Position numbers and translations under genes: made by a program. Below, piece after piece: positions 7,713 to 16,872 of a stretch of DNA of 64,000 nt. The stretch's first letter is position 1. The number at the start of each line of letters is the position of its first letter. Under the pieces are notes generated by a model. It searched no databases. It was not told the origin of the DNA and saw only the letters and a program-made list of their open reading frames with translations. The stretch is from Chitinophagales bacterium (lineage in GTDB: Bacteria; Bacteroidota; Bacteroidia; Chitinophagales; Saprospiraceae), in assembly GCA_017303875.1 (NCBI GenBank), contig JAFLBP010000008.1, positions 1-64,000 on the forward strand, given 5' to 3'.

Positions 7713-10235
7713 TTACACCTCGCTGCGCAATACCTCAAGTGGTGGCTTGCGCACCGCGTCGCGGGTATTGAGCAGGCCAATAAGTACCGTCAGGGCCGTA
7801 ATGGAAGCAAAGGTTAGCACTAATGGCAACCATTGCGGCTCAAAGGGTATCTGGAAAACAAATTTGACCAAAGCCCAGGCGCTGAACACCGACAAGCCCA
7901 CGCCGGAAAGGCAGGACAAAGCGCCCAGCAGGAAATATTCCATGCCATAAATGCCCAGAATCTGGCGGCGCGAAGCCCCCAGCGTACGCAGCAGCACGCT
8001 CTCGCGGATGCGCGCGTACTTGCTTTGGTAAATAGAGCTGACCAATACTAACAAGCCCGTCAGGATGCTGAACAAAGCCATAAAACGAATGACAAAGGAA
8101 ACTTTGCTCAGCACTTCATCGACGGATTTCAGGATCTGCGTGAGATCAATGGCTGAAATGCCGGGGTAGCGCTGCACCAAAGACGACTGAAATGCGGCCG
8201 ATTGCGGCTCGCTTTCTACCCGCGTCACCATAAAGTGGAACTGCGGCGCCTGCTCCAGTACACCTTTAGGGAAAAGCACCATAAAGGCCGGCTGCACCCG
8301 GTTGAAGTTGATTTCGCGTACGCTTGCCACCTCCGTTTCCATACGTGTGCCTTGCACATTAAACGTCAGTTTAGTGCCGATTTCCGCTTTCATCGCCTTG
8401 GCTAAATCGCTGGAAACAGATACTTTAATGGGTTCGCCGGGCGTCCAGACGCCCGACCAGGCGCCTTGGGTAATTTTCTCCGTATCCAACAGGGTATCGC
8501 GGTAAGTGACGCGGTACTCGCGGTCCCAGACCCAGCCCGGCAAGGCTTTGAGCGTATCGGCCTCGTCTTGCAGCTTGGTTCGCCCGTCTATGGTTTCAAC
8601 ACGCGTTGTGACGACGCCAGCCTGCTGAATGATTGGCATTTTATGAAATTTCAACAGCGCCGACACGCTGTCGACATCATTTTTCTGAATATCAAACAAC
8701 ACCATATTGGGCTGATTGCCGCTGCCTGAAAATTCAAGCTGCTTGAGCAAAAGGCTTTGAATCAAAAACAGGGTAGATAACAACATGGTGCCCAGACCAA
8801 TACTGATGACGAGGAGCATGGTCTGGTTTTCCGGCCGGAACAAATTGGCGATGCCTTGCCGTGTGGTGTACGACCAGCGGCGCGGGAAAAAACGCCGCAA
8901 ACCCCAGGTCATCAAGCGGGCAATGCCGAATAATATGCCAAATGCCACGCCGATACCGCCGATGAAATACAAGGTTTGGAGCCAGCCACCGATCAGCCAC
9001 CAGGTAAACAGGAATACGGATGCCGCAATGAGCAGGTACACCGCCCAGCGCAGACCGCGTCCCGAATTTTCATTTTCACCATAAGCCGCCCGCAGGGTGC
9101 GCAGCGGCGAAGTGCGCAGGATGCCCGAAAGGGGCAGTAAGGCAAACAACACGGCGACGGAAAGGCCCAGTAAAATACCCTGACCGGCTGCTACAAAAGA
9201 AAAATCCGTGCTGACCTCCTCCAAGGGCAACAGATCGCGCAGCACCCAGGGCAATATTTTCTGGATGAGGGCGCCGAGTGCCGCTCCTCCGATGGCGCCC
9301 AGCAAACCAATACCGGCCACCTGCACCAGATAAACGTAAAACGCCTGCCGGCCTTTGGCGCCGAGGCAGCGCAAAATAGCCACCGTGGGCAATTTGTCTT
9401 TGATGTAAATATGTACGGCGCCGGCAACACCAATGCAGCCCAACAAAAGGGCGATAAAGCCCACGAGGTTCAGAAACGTGCCGAAATTGCCGAAGGCCCG
9501 TCCCACATTGCGTTTGCGGCTTTCCACCGTATCATCGCGGATGGCGGCTTTTTCCAGGTCTTTTTCCAGGGGTTTTATCAGCTCATCGGCGCTGCGCTGT
9601 GGCGGCATCTGGAAATAATATTGATAATCGATGCGGCTACCGCGCTGCACCAATCCGGTAGAGTCGAGCCACTGGGCCGGGATAAAAGCCACCGGCGCAA
9701 TGGCCGAGGCGATACCGGCGCGGCCAGCGGCCGACAGGAGATCGCCTTCCACCACAAACGTCATTTCACCGATCTGCACACTATCGCCCGGCTGAATACC
9801 GAATTGCAGCATCAGCGTATGGTCGATAAGGGCTGCTTTGCGGTTGCGGAAGCTGCGCCAGGCGGCTTCCGGTTCGGTTTTCCATTTGCCGTAATAAGGA
9901 TAATTGCCTTCGATGGCGCGGATTTGGGTGAGTCGGGTAGCGCCGTTTTTGGGGAAACGGATCATGCTCATAAAATTCACCACCTTCGATTGTTCGGCAG
10001 CCTGTGCGGAAACACGCTGCAAAATAGAATCCGGCAGCGCTTGTTGCGCACTGAGCAGCAGGTCGGCGCCCAGCAGGGTTTTGGCCTCCCGATCCACATC
10101 ATTGGTCAGGTTAATGCTGAACGAGCGCACCGCCGTCAGCGCTGCAATACCCACCATGATGGCGGAGATGAAAAGAAATAATCTGCCACGGTTGCGGCGA
10201 CTATCCCGCCAGGCCATTTTGAATATAAAACCCAT
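7713..10235 (-). CDS. FtsX-type ABC transporter permease (YbbP-like)
   Basis: An 840-residue inner-membrane protein with the architecture of large YbbP-type permeases: one N-terminal membrane segment (LFLFISAIMVGIAALTAV), a periplasmic domain, a first FtsX block of three segments (about 255-370), a middle pair (about 395-440), another segment near 470, a second periplasmic domain and a terminal FtsX block (about 710-825). These permeases work with a LolD/MacB-type ATPase to move lipids, lipoproteins or hydrophobic molecules out of the inner membrane mechanically. The matching ATPase is encoded just upstream on the same strand (10373-11053), separated by a heptamer repeat. E. coli YbbAP is the closest known arrangement; the substrate is unknown. 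Confidence 0.85.
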   Translation of the reverse strand: MGFIFKMAWRDSRRNRGRLFLFISAIMVGIAALTAVRSFSINLTNDVDREAKTLLGADLLLSAQQALPDSILQRVSAQAAEQSKVVNFMSMIRFPKNGATRLTQIRAIEGNYPYYGKWKTEPEAAWRSFRNRKAALIDHTLMLQFGIQPGDSVQIGEMTFVVEGDLLSAAGRAGIASAIAPVAFIPAQWLDSTGLVQRGSRIDYQYYFQMPPQRSADELIKPLEKDLEKAAIRDDTVESRKRNVGRAFGNFGTFLNLVGFIALLLGCIGVAGAVHIYIKDKLPTVAILRCLGAKGRQAFYVYLVQVAGIGLLGAIGGAALGALIQKILPWVLRDLLPLEEVSTDFSFVAAGQGILLGLSVAVLFALLPLSGILRTSPLRTLRAAYGENENSGRGLRWAVYLLIAASVFLFTWWLIGGWLQTLYFIGGIGVAFGILFGIARLMTWGLRRFFPRRWSYTTRQGIANLFRPENQTMLLVISIGLGTMLLSTLFLIQSLLLKQLEFSGSGNQPNMVLFDIQKNDVDSVSALLKFHKMPIIQQAGVVTTRVETIDGRTKLQDEADTLKALPGWVWDREYRVTYRDTLLDTEKITQGAWSGVWTPGEPIKVSVSSDLAKAMKAEIGTKLTFNVQGTRMETEVASVREINFNRVQPAFMVLFPKGVLEQAPQFHFMVTRVESEPQSAAFQSSLVQRYPGISAIDLTQILKSVDEVLSKVSFVIRFMALFSILTGLLVLVSSIYQSKYARIRESVLLRTLGASRRQILGIYGMEYFLLGALSCLSGVGLSVFSAWALVKFVFQIPFEPQWLPLVLTFASITALTVLIGLLNTRDAVRKPPLEVLRSEV

Positions 10236-10245
10236 CTTTGAGAAC

Positions 10246-10380
10246 GATGAATGATGAGTGATGAGTGATGAGTGATGAGTGATGAGTGATGAAAATTTAT
10301 AAATAATTGATAATCAATAAAAATTAAGCATCAAAAATTCAAAATCACTCATCACTCATCACTCATCACTCATCACTCAT
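10246..10380. repeat. Heptamer tandem array (GATGAGT) with an inverted partner array
   Basis: Five exact GATGAGT units run from 10253 to 10287, flanked by GATGAAT (10246) and GATGAAA (10288). After an AT-rich spacer the reverse-complement heptamer (ATCACTC) runs from about 10344 to 10380, so the transcript can fold into a long hairpin. The right arm overlaps the last codons and stop of the ATPase gene. It lies inside the ATPase-permease transcription unit. Confidence 0.85.
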
Positions 10381-11053
10381 AGTTATTAATGATTGTTTCT
10401 TGTTTGCCGCCTTTGAGTTTGAGGATGCGTTGGGTGCGGCGCGCGAGTTCGAGGTCGTGCGTGACGAGTACGAGGGTAGTGCTGGCCGATCGGTTGAGTT
10501 CAAAGATCAGATCGACGATACCGGCTGCATTATCGGCGTCGAGGTTGCCGGTGGGTTCATCGGCAAACAGGATGCGCGGGTCGTTGGAGAAGGCGCGGGC
10601 GATGCACACGCGTTGTTGTTCGCCGCCGGAAAGCTGACTGGGGTAGTGGTCGAGGCGATGCCCGAGGCCGACTTTTTCGAGCCAGGCGCGGGCAGTTTTT
10701 TCTGCACCGCTGTCGCCGCGCAGTTCTAAGGGTACCATCACGTTTTCGAGGGCGGTGAGGGTGGGAATGAGCTGGAAATTCTGGAATACAAAGCCTACGT
10801 GTTGGTTGCGCACGGCTGCGCGCTGGTCTTCGGAGAGTTGTTCCAGGCTGACGCCGTTGAGGGTTACGGAGCCGGAGGAGGGGCGGTCGAGTCCGGCGCA
10901 CAGGCCGAGCAGGGTGGTTTTGCCGGAGCCTGAAGGGCCGACAATGGCGAAGGTATCGCCGGCGGCTATATCGAAACTGATGTTATCGAGTACGGTAAGT
11001 TCCTGCCCTGAAGCGGTTTTGTAGTGGCGGGTCAGGTTGTGCGTTGTGAGCAT
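10373..11053 (-). CDS. ABC transporter ATP-binding protein (LolD/YbbA/MacB type)
   Basis: A 226-residue ATPase. Walker A is GPSGSGKTT (39-47), the Q loop is VFQNFQLIPTLT, the signature LSGGEQQR (141-148), Walker B ILFADEP (161-167), and the H loop LVTHD. The length and the QNFQLIPTLTALENV segment are typical of ATPases that serve FtsX-type permeases. The frame is open upstream to 11194, but the upstream residues are not family-like, so I take ATG 11053 as the start. It is upstream of its permease on the same strand and probably cotranscribed through the hairpin-forming heptamer repeat, which may adjust the ratio of the two products. Confidence 0.9.
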   Translation of the reverse strand: MLTTHNLTRHYKTASGQELTVLDNISFDIAAGDTFAIVGPSGSGKTTLLGLCAGLDRPSSGSVTLNGVSLEQLSEDQRAAVRNQHVGFVFQNFQLIPTLTALENVMVPLELRGDSGAEKTARAWLEKVGLGHRLDHYPSQLSGGEQQRVCIARAFSNDPRILFADEPTGNLDADNAAGIVDLIFELNRSASTTLVLVTHDLELARRTQRILKLKGGKQETIINNYE

Positions 11054-11264
11054 AGAAGATTTGATTGAAATGTACCACGTAAGAACGAAAAAAGGGGGTA
11101 CTTGGTTCGTCGAATCCTGACCGAGAGAGGAAAACCATAGATGAAAGTGCGGTTTTGGGCTTTGTTTTGGAATCAGGAAGCAGCATACAGGCAATCGGGG
11201 GCTTGAGTCTGTTCAAAAGCATTTTTGATGCATTTGCCTGGAATCAAGCCCCCACCTGTCTCAA

Positions 11265-13400
11265 TTAATGCTCTTCGTGTTTGGCCGTCGCGGCGTATTC
11301 GGCAGCTAATTTTGCCTGAAGATCGCCCGGAACAGGCGCATATTCCGCAAAGTCAAGGTGGAATTTTGCCTTGCCCTGTGTTACAGAACGCAGCGCCGAC
11401 GAATATTTATGCAATTCCTTCAGGGGGACTCGGGCGCGGATCACCTGATAGTGCCCTTCCGAATCCATACCCATGATGATAGAGCGGCGGGACTGCAAAT
11501 CGCCCATCACGGCGCCCATCACCTCGGCGTCGCACATCACTTCCAGGTCGTAAATCGGCTCCATAATCTGCGGGGCCGACATCGGGAAGGCCTCTTTGAA
11601 CGCCATGGTTGAGGCAATCTGGAAAGCCATATCATTGGAGTCGACGGGGTGCATTTTACCGTCGAAGATGCTCACGCGGATGTCGCGGCAGTAGGAGCCG
11701 GTCAGCGGGCCTTCTTCCAATTTTGCCATAATGCCTTTTTTGATGGCATTGATAAAGCGGGCGTCGATGGAGCCGCCCACAATGGCCCAGCAGAAAGCGA
11801 ATTTGCCGCCCCATTTCAGGTCTTCGACTTCTATATTTTTAACCGTCAGGCCCTGCGGTGCGGGCATACCTTCGTAATATGGCTCAATGCGCATGTGTAC
11901 TTCGGCAAACTGCCCTGCGCCACCCGATTGTTTTTTGTGGCGATACATGTGGTTGGCCACTTTGGTAATGGTTTCGCGGTAAGGCAGGCGCGGTTCTTCA
12001 AATTGCAGGTGTACACCGAAGTTTTGTTCGGCTTTGATGCGCACCACGTCGAGGTGCATCTCGCCCTGTCCCTGAATGATGGTTTGCTTCAGTTCCAGGC
12101 TCTGCTCCACGAGCAGCGTGGGGTCTTCCTCCTGGATGGAGTGCAGGGCATTGGCCATTTTTTCCACTTCGGCCTTGCTGGGCGGCGAAACCGCCATGCG
12201 GATGCGCGGGCCGGGGAAATGGATGCGTTCGATGCGGGTTTCCGAACCTTTGGGGTTGAGTGTCTGGTTGGTATGCGAGCCTTTGAGCTTAACGGTGCAG
12301 CCAATGTCGCCGGCGCGGAGTTCCTGTACCTGATCGCGGTTTTTGCCTTCACTTTCATACAGCGCACTGAAGCGTTCCACGCTGCCATTGTCGGCATTAA
12401 CCAATTCATCTCCGGTTTTCAGCACGCCGGAGTACACCTTAAAGTAAGAGACGTTGCCGACCTTGGGTTCATTAACGGTTTTGTAAATAAACACACAGGT
12501 GCGGGCGTTGGCATCGCAGGGTTTTTTACCACCGCCTTCCAGTTCGGCGGCCGGGCGGTCGGCAGGGCTTGGGCAAACATCGTGGATGAAACCCATCAAA
12601 CGGCCTGAACCCATATCCTTGAGCGCCGAGACGCAAAATACCGGGAAAAACTGGTGGTGCGCCAGTCCGATCGACAAACCTTTGGCGAGTTCTGCTTCGT
12701 CGAGCGTGCCGCTTTCAAAAAATTTATCCATCAAACCCTCATCGTTTTCGGCGGCAGCCTCCACGAGGGCATTGTGCATTTCATCGGCGCGGGCCTTGAA
12801 TTCGGCAGGAATATCTTTTTTCTCCGGTTTGCCGCCGCCGGCAGGGAATACATACATCACCATGCGCAGCGCATCCACGATGGCGTTGAAATCCGGCCCC
12901 TGATTAACCGGGAATTGCATGGGCAGCACCCGATTGCCAAAGCGCTGTTTGGCCTGCTCAAGTGTATTTTCAAAGTCCGCTTTTTCATGATCTAATTGAT
13001 TGATCACAAAAATAGTCGGCGTGTCAAATTTGTCTACATATTCCCAGACCAGTTCAGTGCCTACTTCCACGCCGCTGCGGGCATTCAGCATCACGATGGC
13101 CGTATCGGCTACTTTAAGTGACGTGACGACTTCGCCCGAGAAATCATCCAATCCCGGCGTATCCAGGATGTTGATTTTGGTGTCTTTCCAGGTGCAGTGC
13201 AGGAGTGAAGTAAAAAGCGAGTGCCCGCGTTGTTGTTCGAGCGTGGTGTAATCGCTTTGTGTGTTGCCCTCGTTAACGCTGCCGCGGCGGCCAATGGCTT
13301 TGGCTTCATAAAGCATCGCTTCGGTGAGGGTGGTTTTGCCGCAACCGGCGTGTCCTACCAGGACGACGTTCCGGATTTTATCGGTGTTAAATGCTGACAT
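11265..13400 (-). CDS. Elongation factor G-like translational GTPase with altered G3 motif
   Basis: A 711-residue protein with the EF-G domain order and length. G1 is GHAGCGKT (16-23). G3 is DTPGLDDF (80-87), where translational GTPases normally have DTPGH, so the histidine that positions the attacking water is Leu here. G4 is NQLD (134-137) instead of NKxD. The C-terminal half contains EF-G domain IV/V-like sequence (IMEPIYDLEVMCDAEVMGAV; DLQSRRSIIMGMDSEGHYQV). It therefore belongs to the EF-G paralogue group often called FusA2 or EF-G-like, not the main elongation factor. GTP hydrolysis may be slow or absent; its role is unknown. ATG 13400 is chosen over an upstream in-frame start at 13445 because the extra residues are not conserved-looking. 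Confidence 0.85.
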   Translation of the reverse strand: MSAFNTDKIRNVVLVGHAGCGKTTLTEAMLYEAKAIGRRGSVNEGNTQSDYTTLEQQRGHSLFTSLLHCTWKDTKINILDTPGLDDFSGEVVTSLKVADTAIVMLNARSGVEVGTELVWEYVDKFDTPTIFVINQLDHEKADFENTLEQAKQRFGNRVLPMQFPVNQGPDFNAIVDALRMVMYVFPAGGGKPEKKDIPAEFKARADEMHNALVEAAAENDEGLMDKFFESGTLDEAELAKGLSIGLAHHQFFPVFCVSALKDMGSGRLMGFIHDVCPSPADRPAAELEGGGKKPCDANARTCVFIYKTVNEPKVGNVSYFKVYSGVLKTGDELVNADNGSVERFSALYESEGKNRDQVQELRAGDIGCTVKLKGSHTNQTLNPKGSETRIERIHFPGPRIRMAVSPPSKAEVEKMANALHSIQEEDPTLLVEQSLELKQTIIQGQGEMHLDVVRIKAEQNFGVHLQFEEPRLPYRETITKVANHMYRHKKQSGGAGQFAEVHMRIEPYYEGMPAPQGLTVKNIEVEDLKWGGKFAFCWAIVGGSIDARFINAIKKGIMAKLEEGPLTGSYCRDIRVSIFDGKMHPVDSNDMAFQIASTMAFKEAFPMSAPQIMEPIYDLEVMCDAEVMGAVMGDLQSRRSIIMGMDSEGHYQVIRARVPLKELHKYSSALRSVTQGKAKFHLDFAEYAPVPGDLQAKLAAEYAATAKHEEH

Positions 13401-13865
13401 AGCAATGAACTGATTAAGGTGAACGGATTCGGTAGGTAAGCCCACGGGTTCTGAGTGGGTTTACCTACCGGTTAATGTAAACGGACAAAAAACATGTTGA
13501 TGAAATTTTGTTTTGTTCAAACTGATTGTTTCGGCGGTTAAAGTAGGCAAGTTTCAACAAATGAAAAAAATAATGCGGATTTTTTTATGTGATACAAAGT
13601 TTCATCGGCATTGACGCAGGTCATTGTTCAATGCAGATACGGGCAGCACTGACATTTTTGTTTTCCCTTTAGGCCCGACTGGAAATAATTCGTCGGAATT
13701 CGGCTTGTTTATAAAATTTTCGCGGATACATTTGTCAGCTATTTTCCCCATAAAATTTTATAAAAATCTCCTTTTAAGCCAATAAATGAATCTCCGAACA
13801 AGCACCTGCCAAGGCAACGAAGCCTGTTTGCCCGCTTTTTTTATCCAATCAAATTTGCCATAAGC
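13401..13865. other. Divergent intergenic region, 465 bases
   Basis: Separates the EF-G-like gene (minus) from the S9 peptidase gene (plus). It contains the plus-strand promoter listed at 13705. I could not find a matching minus-strand -7 box for the EF-G-like gene. CCGAACAAGCACCT at 13794-13807 resembles the stop-associated sequence seen near 16365 and 42163. No RNA gene or credible small CDS was found. Confidence 0.6.
13705..13734 (+). promoter_or_regulatory. Bacteroidota-type promoter for the S9 peptidase gene
   Basis: TTG at 13705-13707, a 19-base spacer, and TACATTTG at 13727-13734 match the sigma-ABfr consensus (TTG, 19-21 bases, TAnnTTTG). The implied leader to the start at 13866 is about 125 bases. 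Confidence 0.6.
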
Positions 13866-16253
13866 ATGAAAAAATTAAGCTTTCTGACTTTGCTCCTCTG
13901 CGTCGTATGGACCGTCAATGCGCAGACGAACTACAAAAAACCACCCGCCGATGTGGCGCGCATCATTGAAGCGCCACAAACCCCGAGTGTAAGCATCAGC
14001 CCCGCCAAAGATGCGATGCTGCTCACCGAACTCAACCCTTACCCCGGCATCGCCACACTGGCGCAGCCTTACCTCAAGCTCGCGGGCCTGCGCATCAATC
14101 CCGCCCTCAATGCACGCCAGCGCATCACCGAGTTTATCGGCTTTTCCGTTCAATGGCTCGACAATGGTAAAACGGTTAAAATTCAACTTCCCGGCGGCGT
14201 ACGACCTTCCGGTAGCGCACAATGGGCGCCCGACGGCAGCAAAATCGCCTTTCCGGTAGATGTTGCCGATGGCGTGGAACTTTGGGTGGCCGATACCAAA
14301 ACCGGCGCCGCCAAACGCCTCGACGGTATTCGCATCAACGACCTGTTCGGCGCCGGCTTTTTCTGGATGGACGACAGCAAACGCCTCACCGTTATGGCCA
14401 TTCCGGCCGGACGCGGCAAAATGCCCGAAGCCAGCCTCGTGCCAAGCGGCCCGACAGTGGAAGAAAGCTCCGGCAAACAATCGCAGGTAATGACTTATCA
14501 GGATTTGCTGCGCAATGAGAGCGACGAGCGCCAATTTGAATACTTAGCCACTTCGCAAATCCTGCTGACGGATGCCGGCAGCGGCAAATCGCAGCAACTT
14601 GGCGCTGCCGGTATGCATACCGGCGTGCGCTGGTCGCCCGACCAGAACTACCTGGTGGTCAATACCTTGCGACGCCCCTTTTCCTTCCGCGTGCCCTGGA
14701 GCCTTTTTGCCCGTAAAACCGAAGTTTGGGATAAAACCGGCGCCAACCTGCGCACCATCGTCGAATTCCCCGTCACTGATGAAATCCCGCGCCAGGGTGT
14801 CGTAACCGGCCCGCGCAGCATTCAATGGCAAGCCCTGCACCCGGCACGCCTGCTTTGGGTAGAAGCCCTCGACGGTGGCGACCCCAAACGCAAGGTCGAG
14901 TTCCGCGACAAACTGATGCTCCTTGATGCCCCCTTCAAAGGCGAGGCCCGCGAACTGCTGCGCAACAAACACCGCAACAGCGGTTTTGAATGGACCAAAG
15001 ACAAAGACCTGGCGCTGATGACGGAGTACGACCGCGATCGCCGCTGGTCTACTACCTATCGCATCAACTTAGCTAATCCCGCAGAAAAAGACACCCTCTT
15101 CGATCTCAGCATCAACGACGATTACAATAACCCCGGAGATGCCATTTACGAACGCCTGCCCAATGGCGAATATGTGATAGCACAGGACGGCGACTGGGCC
15201 TGGTTCCGCAATGACGGCGCCTCCGAAAAAGGTAATTTCCCGCGCCTCGACCAAATCAACCTTCGTACCGGCGAAAAGAAGACCGTGTTCCGCTCGGCCG
15301 AAAACGCGTATGAATATTTTGTTTCTTTTGTCGGGAAAGACCGCAATCAGTATATTATTCGATCGGAGAGTAAAACGATGCCGCCGAATTTTTACTTAGC
15401 GAATGTACAAAGTCGCAACCGCAAAGCCCTGACAAGCTTCATTGATCCGGCGCCGGAGCTTACCGGCGTGGAAAAGCGCATTGTGAAATATACCCGTCCG
15501 GATGGCGTGCCGCTTTCCGGCACCCTGATGTTGCCGCCCGGTTACAAGCCCGGCACCCGCCTGCCCTTGTTTATCTGGGCTTACCCACTGGAATATTCTG
15601 ATAAAAGTACGGCCGGGCAGGTGCGCGGCTCCGACAATACCTTTACGTTTTACCGGGGTTCTGCGCCCGAATTATTTGTGACGCAGGGCTATGCCGTATT
15701 AATGGATGCCACCATTCCGATTGTTGGCGATCCGGAAACCATGAATAATACGTTTATTGAACAAGCCGTCAGTTCGGGCAAAGCTGCCATTAATTATCTC
15801 GACTCTTTGGGCATCGTTGATCCCAAACGCGTTGGCGTCGGCGGCCACTCTTATGGTGCATTTATGACGGCCAATTTGCTGGCACACAGCAATGATTACG
15901 CGTTTGGTATTGCGCGTTCGGGCGCGTACAACCGCACCCTGACGCCCTTTGGTTTCCAGAGCGAGCGCCGCTCCTTCTGGGAAGCCCGCGATATTTACAT
16001 GAATGTTTCGCCGTTTACGCACGCCGAAAAAATCAAAAAACCGCTCTTGCTTATCCATGGCGAGGCCGACAACAATCCCGGCACGTTCACTGTGCAGTCG
16101 GAGCGGCTTTTCCAGGCTATTAAAGGCAATGGCGGCACGGCGCGTTTGGTGCTGTTACCCTATGAAAGCCATGGCTACCGCGCCATTGAAAGCATTGAGC
16201 ACACCGTGGCAGAGATGTTTGAATGGGCCAATAAATACGGCAAACAGCCTTGA
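13866..16253 (+). CDS. Secreted S9 family peptidase, glutamyl-endopeptidase-like
   Basis: A 795-residue protein with a signal peptide (KKLSFLTLLLCVVWTVNAQ). An N-terminal beta-propeller (blades such as WAPDGSKIAFPVDVADGVEL) precedes an alpha/beta hydrolase domain. The triad is visible: GGHSYGAFM with Ser662, HGEADNNPGT with Asp735, and ESHGYR with His769. The SYGAFM and EADNNPGT forms resemble the S9D branch related to plant chloroplast glutamyl endopeptidase and differ from the S9 enzyme at 4835. The likely role is peptide degradation in the periplasm. Two hairpins follow the stop codon. Confidence 0.9.
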   Translation: MKKLSFLTLLLCVVWTVNAQTNYKKPPADVARIIEAPQTPSVSISPAKDAMLLTELNPYPGIATLAQPYLKLAGLRINPALNARQRITEFIGFSVQWLDNGKTVKIQLPGGVRPSGSAQWAPDGSKIAFPVDVADGVELWVADTKTGAAKRLDGIRINDLFGAGFFWMDDSKRLTVMAIPAGRGKMPEASLVPSGPTVEESSGKQSQVMTYQDLLRNESDERQFEYLATSQILLTDAGSGKSQQLGAAGMHTGVRWSPDQNYLVVNTLRRPFSFRVPWSLFARKTEVWDKTGANLRTIVEFPVTDEIPRQGVVTGPRSIQWQALHPARLLWVEALDGGDPKRKVEFRDKLMLLDAPFKGEARELLRNKHRNSGFEWTKDKDLALMTEYDRDRRWSTTYRINLANPAEKDTLFDLSINDDYNNPGDAIYERLPNGEYVIAQDGDWAWFRNDGASEKGNFPRLDQINLRTGEKKTVFRSAENAYEYFVSFVGKDRNQYIIRSESKTMPPNFYLANVQSRNRKALTSFIDPAPELTGVEKRIVKYTRPDGVPLSGTLMLPPGYKPGTRLPLFIWAYPLEYSDKSTAGQVRGSDNTFTFYRGSAPELFVTQGYAVLMDATIPIVGDPETMNNTFIEQAVSSGKAAINYLDSLGIVDPKRVGVGGHSYGAFMTANLLAHSNDYAFGIARSGAYNRTLTPFGFQSERRSFWEARDIYMNVSPFTHAEKIKKPLLLIHGEADNNPGTFTVQSERLFQAIKGNGGTARLVLLPYESHGYRAIESIEHTVAEMFEWANKYGKQP

Positions 16254-16292
16254 TGACACATGCCGTCCGGCGCTAATCTGCCGGACAACATA

Positions 16293-16334
16293 AATTACCC
16301 CGAATTTTGGTGTGATCCAAAATTCGGGGTAATT
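16293..16334. terminator. 18-bp perfect hairpin between convergent genes
   Basis: AATTACCCCGAATTTTGG at 16293-16310 pairs exactly with 16317-16334 around a 6-base loop. A smaller GTCCGGC / GCCGGAC hairpin (16265-16286) precedes it. Placed between two gene ends; probably a bidirectional terminator, although there is no T tract. Confidence 0.7.
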
Positions 16335-16377
16335 CGTGTTATACGATCGCACGATCGATGAATTCCCGAACAAGCGC

Positions 16378-16872
16378 TTACTGGTAGGCACTGACGGAAA
16401 GCCCTTCCGAAGCCAAACCCAGCAGTATGCCGTTGCCGGCAAAATCGAGCAGGAGCGCGTCGTTGAGGAAAAGTCCGCTTTCATGGCGCGAGAGGCGCAC
16501 CACGAGGTGTTTGCCGATGCAAGGTTGCCAAAGCGGGATGGTGCCCACATTGACGCGTTGAATGGATAAATAGCCTTGCAAGGCTCGCAATTGTTCGGCT
16601 GTTTTTACCAATTCCGCTTCGGAGATCAGGCGGATGGCTTCCGAGTCTTCGCCGGAAGAAAGCAGTAGCGTTTCGCCCTCTTCAAAAATCAGTTCGAGGG
16701 CATACAGAAAGCGCAGTGGCGCCGCCTCCGGATCCTCTTCATTGCGGTTCAGCCACAGATAGTAGTTGCAGTCGGCCAGGGTAAACCCTTCGGCCGACTG
16801 CAAATCACGGAGTTCATCCAGCCGGAAGCAGCCTTCCGGTGTAGGATCCTGGGTGGTATCAGTTTTGTTCAT
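16378..16872 (-). CDS. Hypothetical protein
   Basis: A 164-residue acidic, probably cytosolic protein; I do not recognise the family. Features seen: no signal peptide or membrane segment, a segment FRLDELRDLQSAEGFTLADCNYYLWLNRNEEDPE near the N-terminus, LELIFEEGETLLLSSGEDSEAI in the middle, and a C-terminal beta-rich part. The start overlaps the end of the upstream gene (16859-17551) by 14 bases, so the two are probably translationally coupled. Its TAA stop begins a 16-base sequence shared with the end of the trehalase gene. Confidence 0.7.
   Translation of the reverse strand: MNKTDTTQDPTPEGCFRLDELRDLQSAEGFTLADCNYYLWLNRNEEDPEAAPLRFLYALELIFEEGETLLLSSGEDSEAIRLISEAELVKTAEQLRALQGYLSIQRVNVGTIPLWQPCIGKHLVVRLSRHESGLFLNDALLLDFAGNGILLGLASEGLSVSAYQ

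Noticed and set aside
10246..10380. Heptamer arrays considered as CRISPR or an origin with DnaA boxes
   Set aside because: The units are too short and have no spacers; GATGAGT does not resemble TTATCCACA and no dnaA or dnaN is near.
11265..13400. EF-G-like gene considered as the main elongation factor fusA or tetracycline-resistance TetM
   Set aside because: The G3 (DTPGL) and G4 (NQLD) motifs differ from both; no str-operon genes are beside it.
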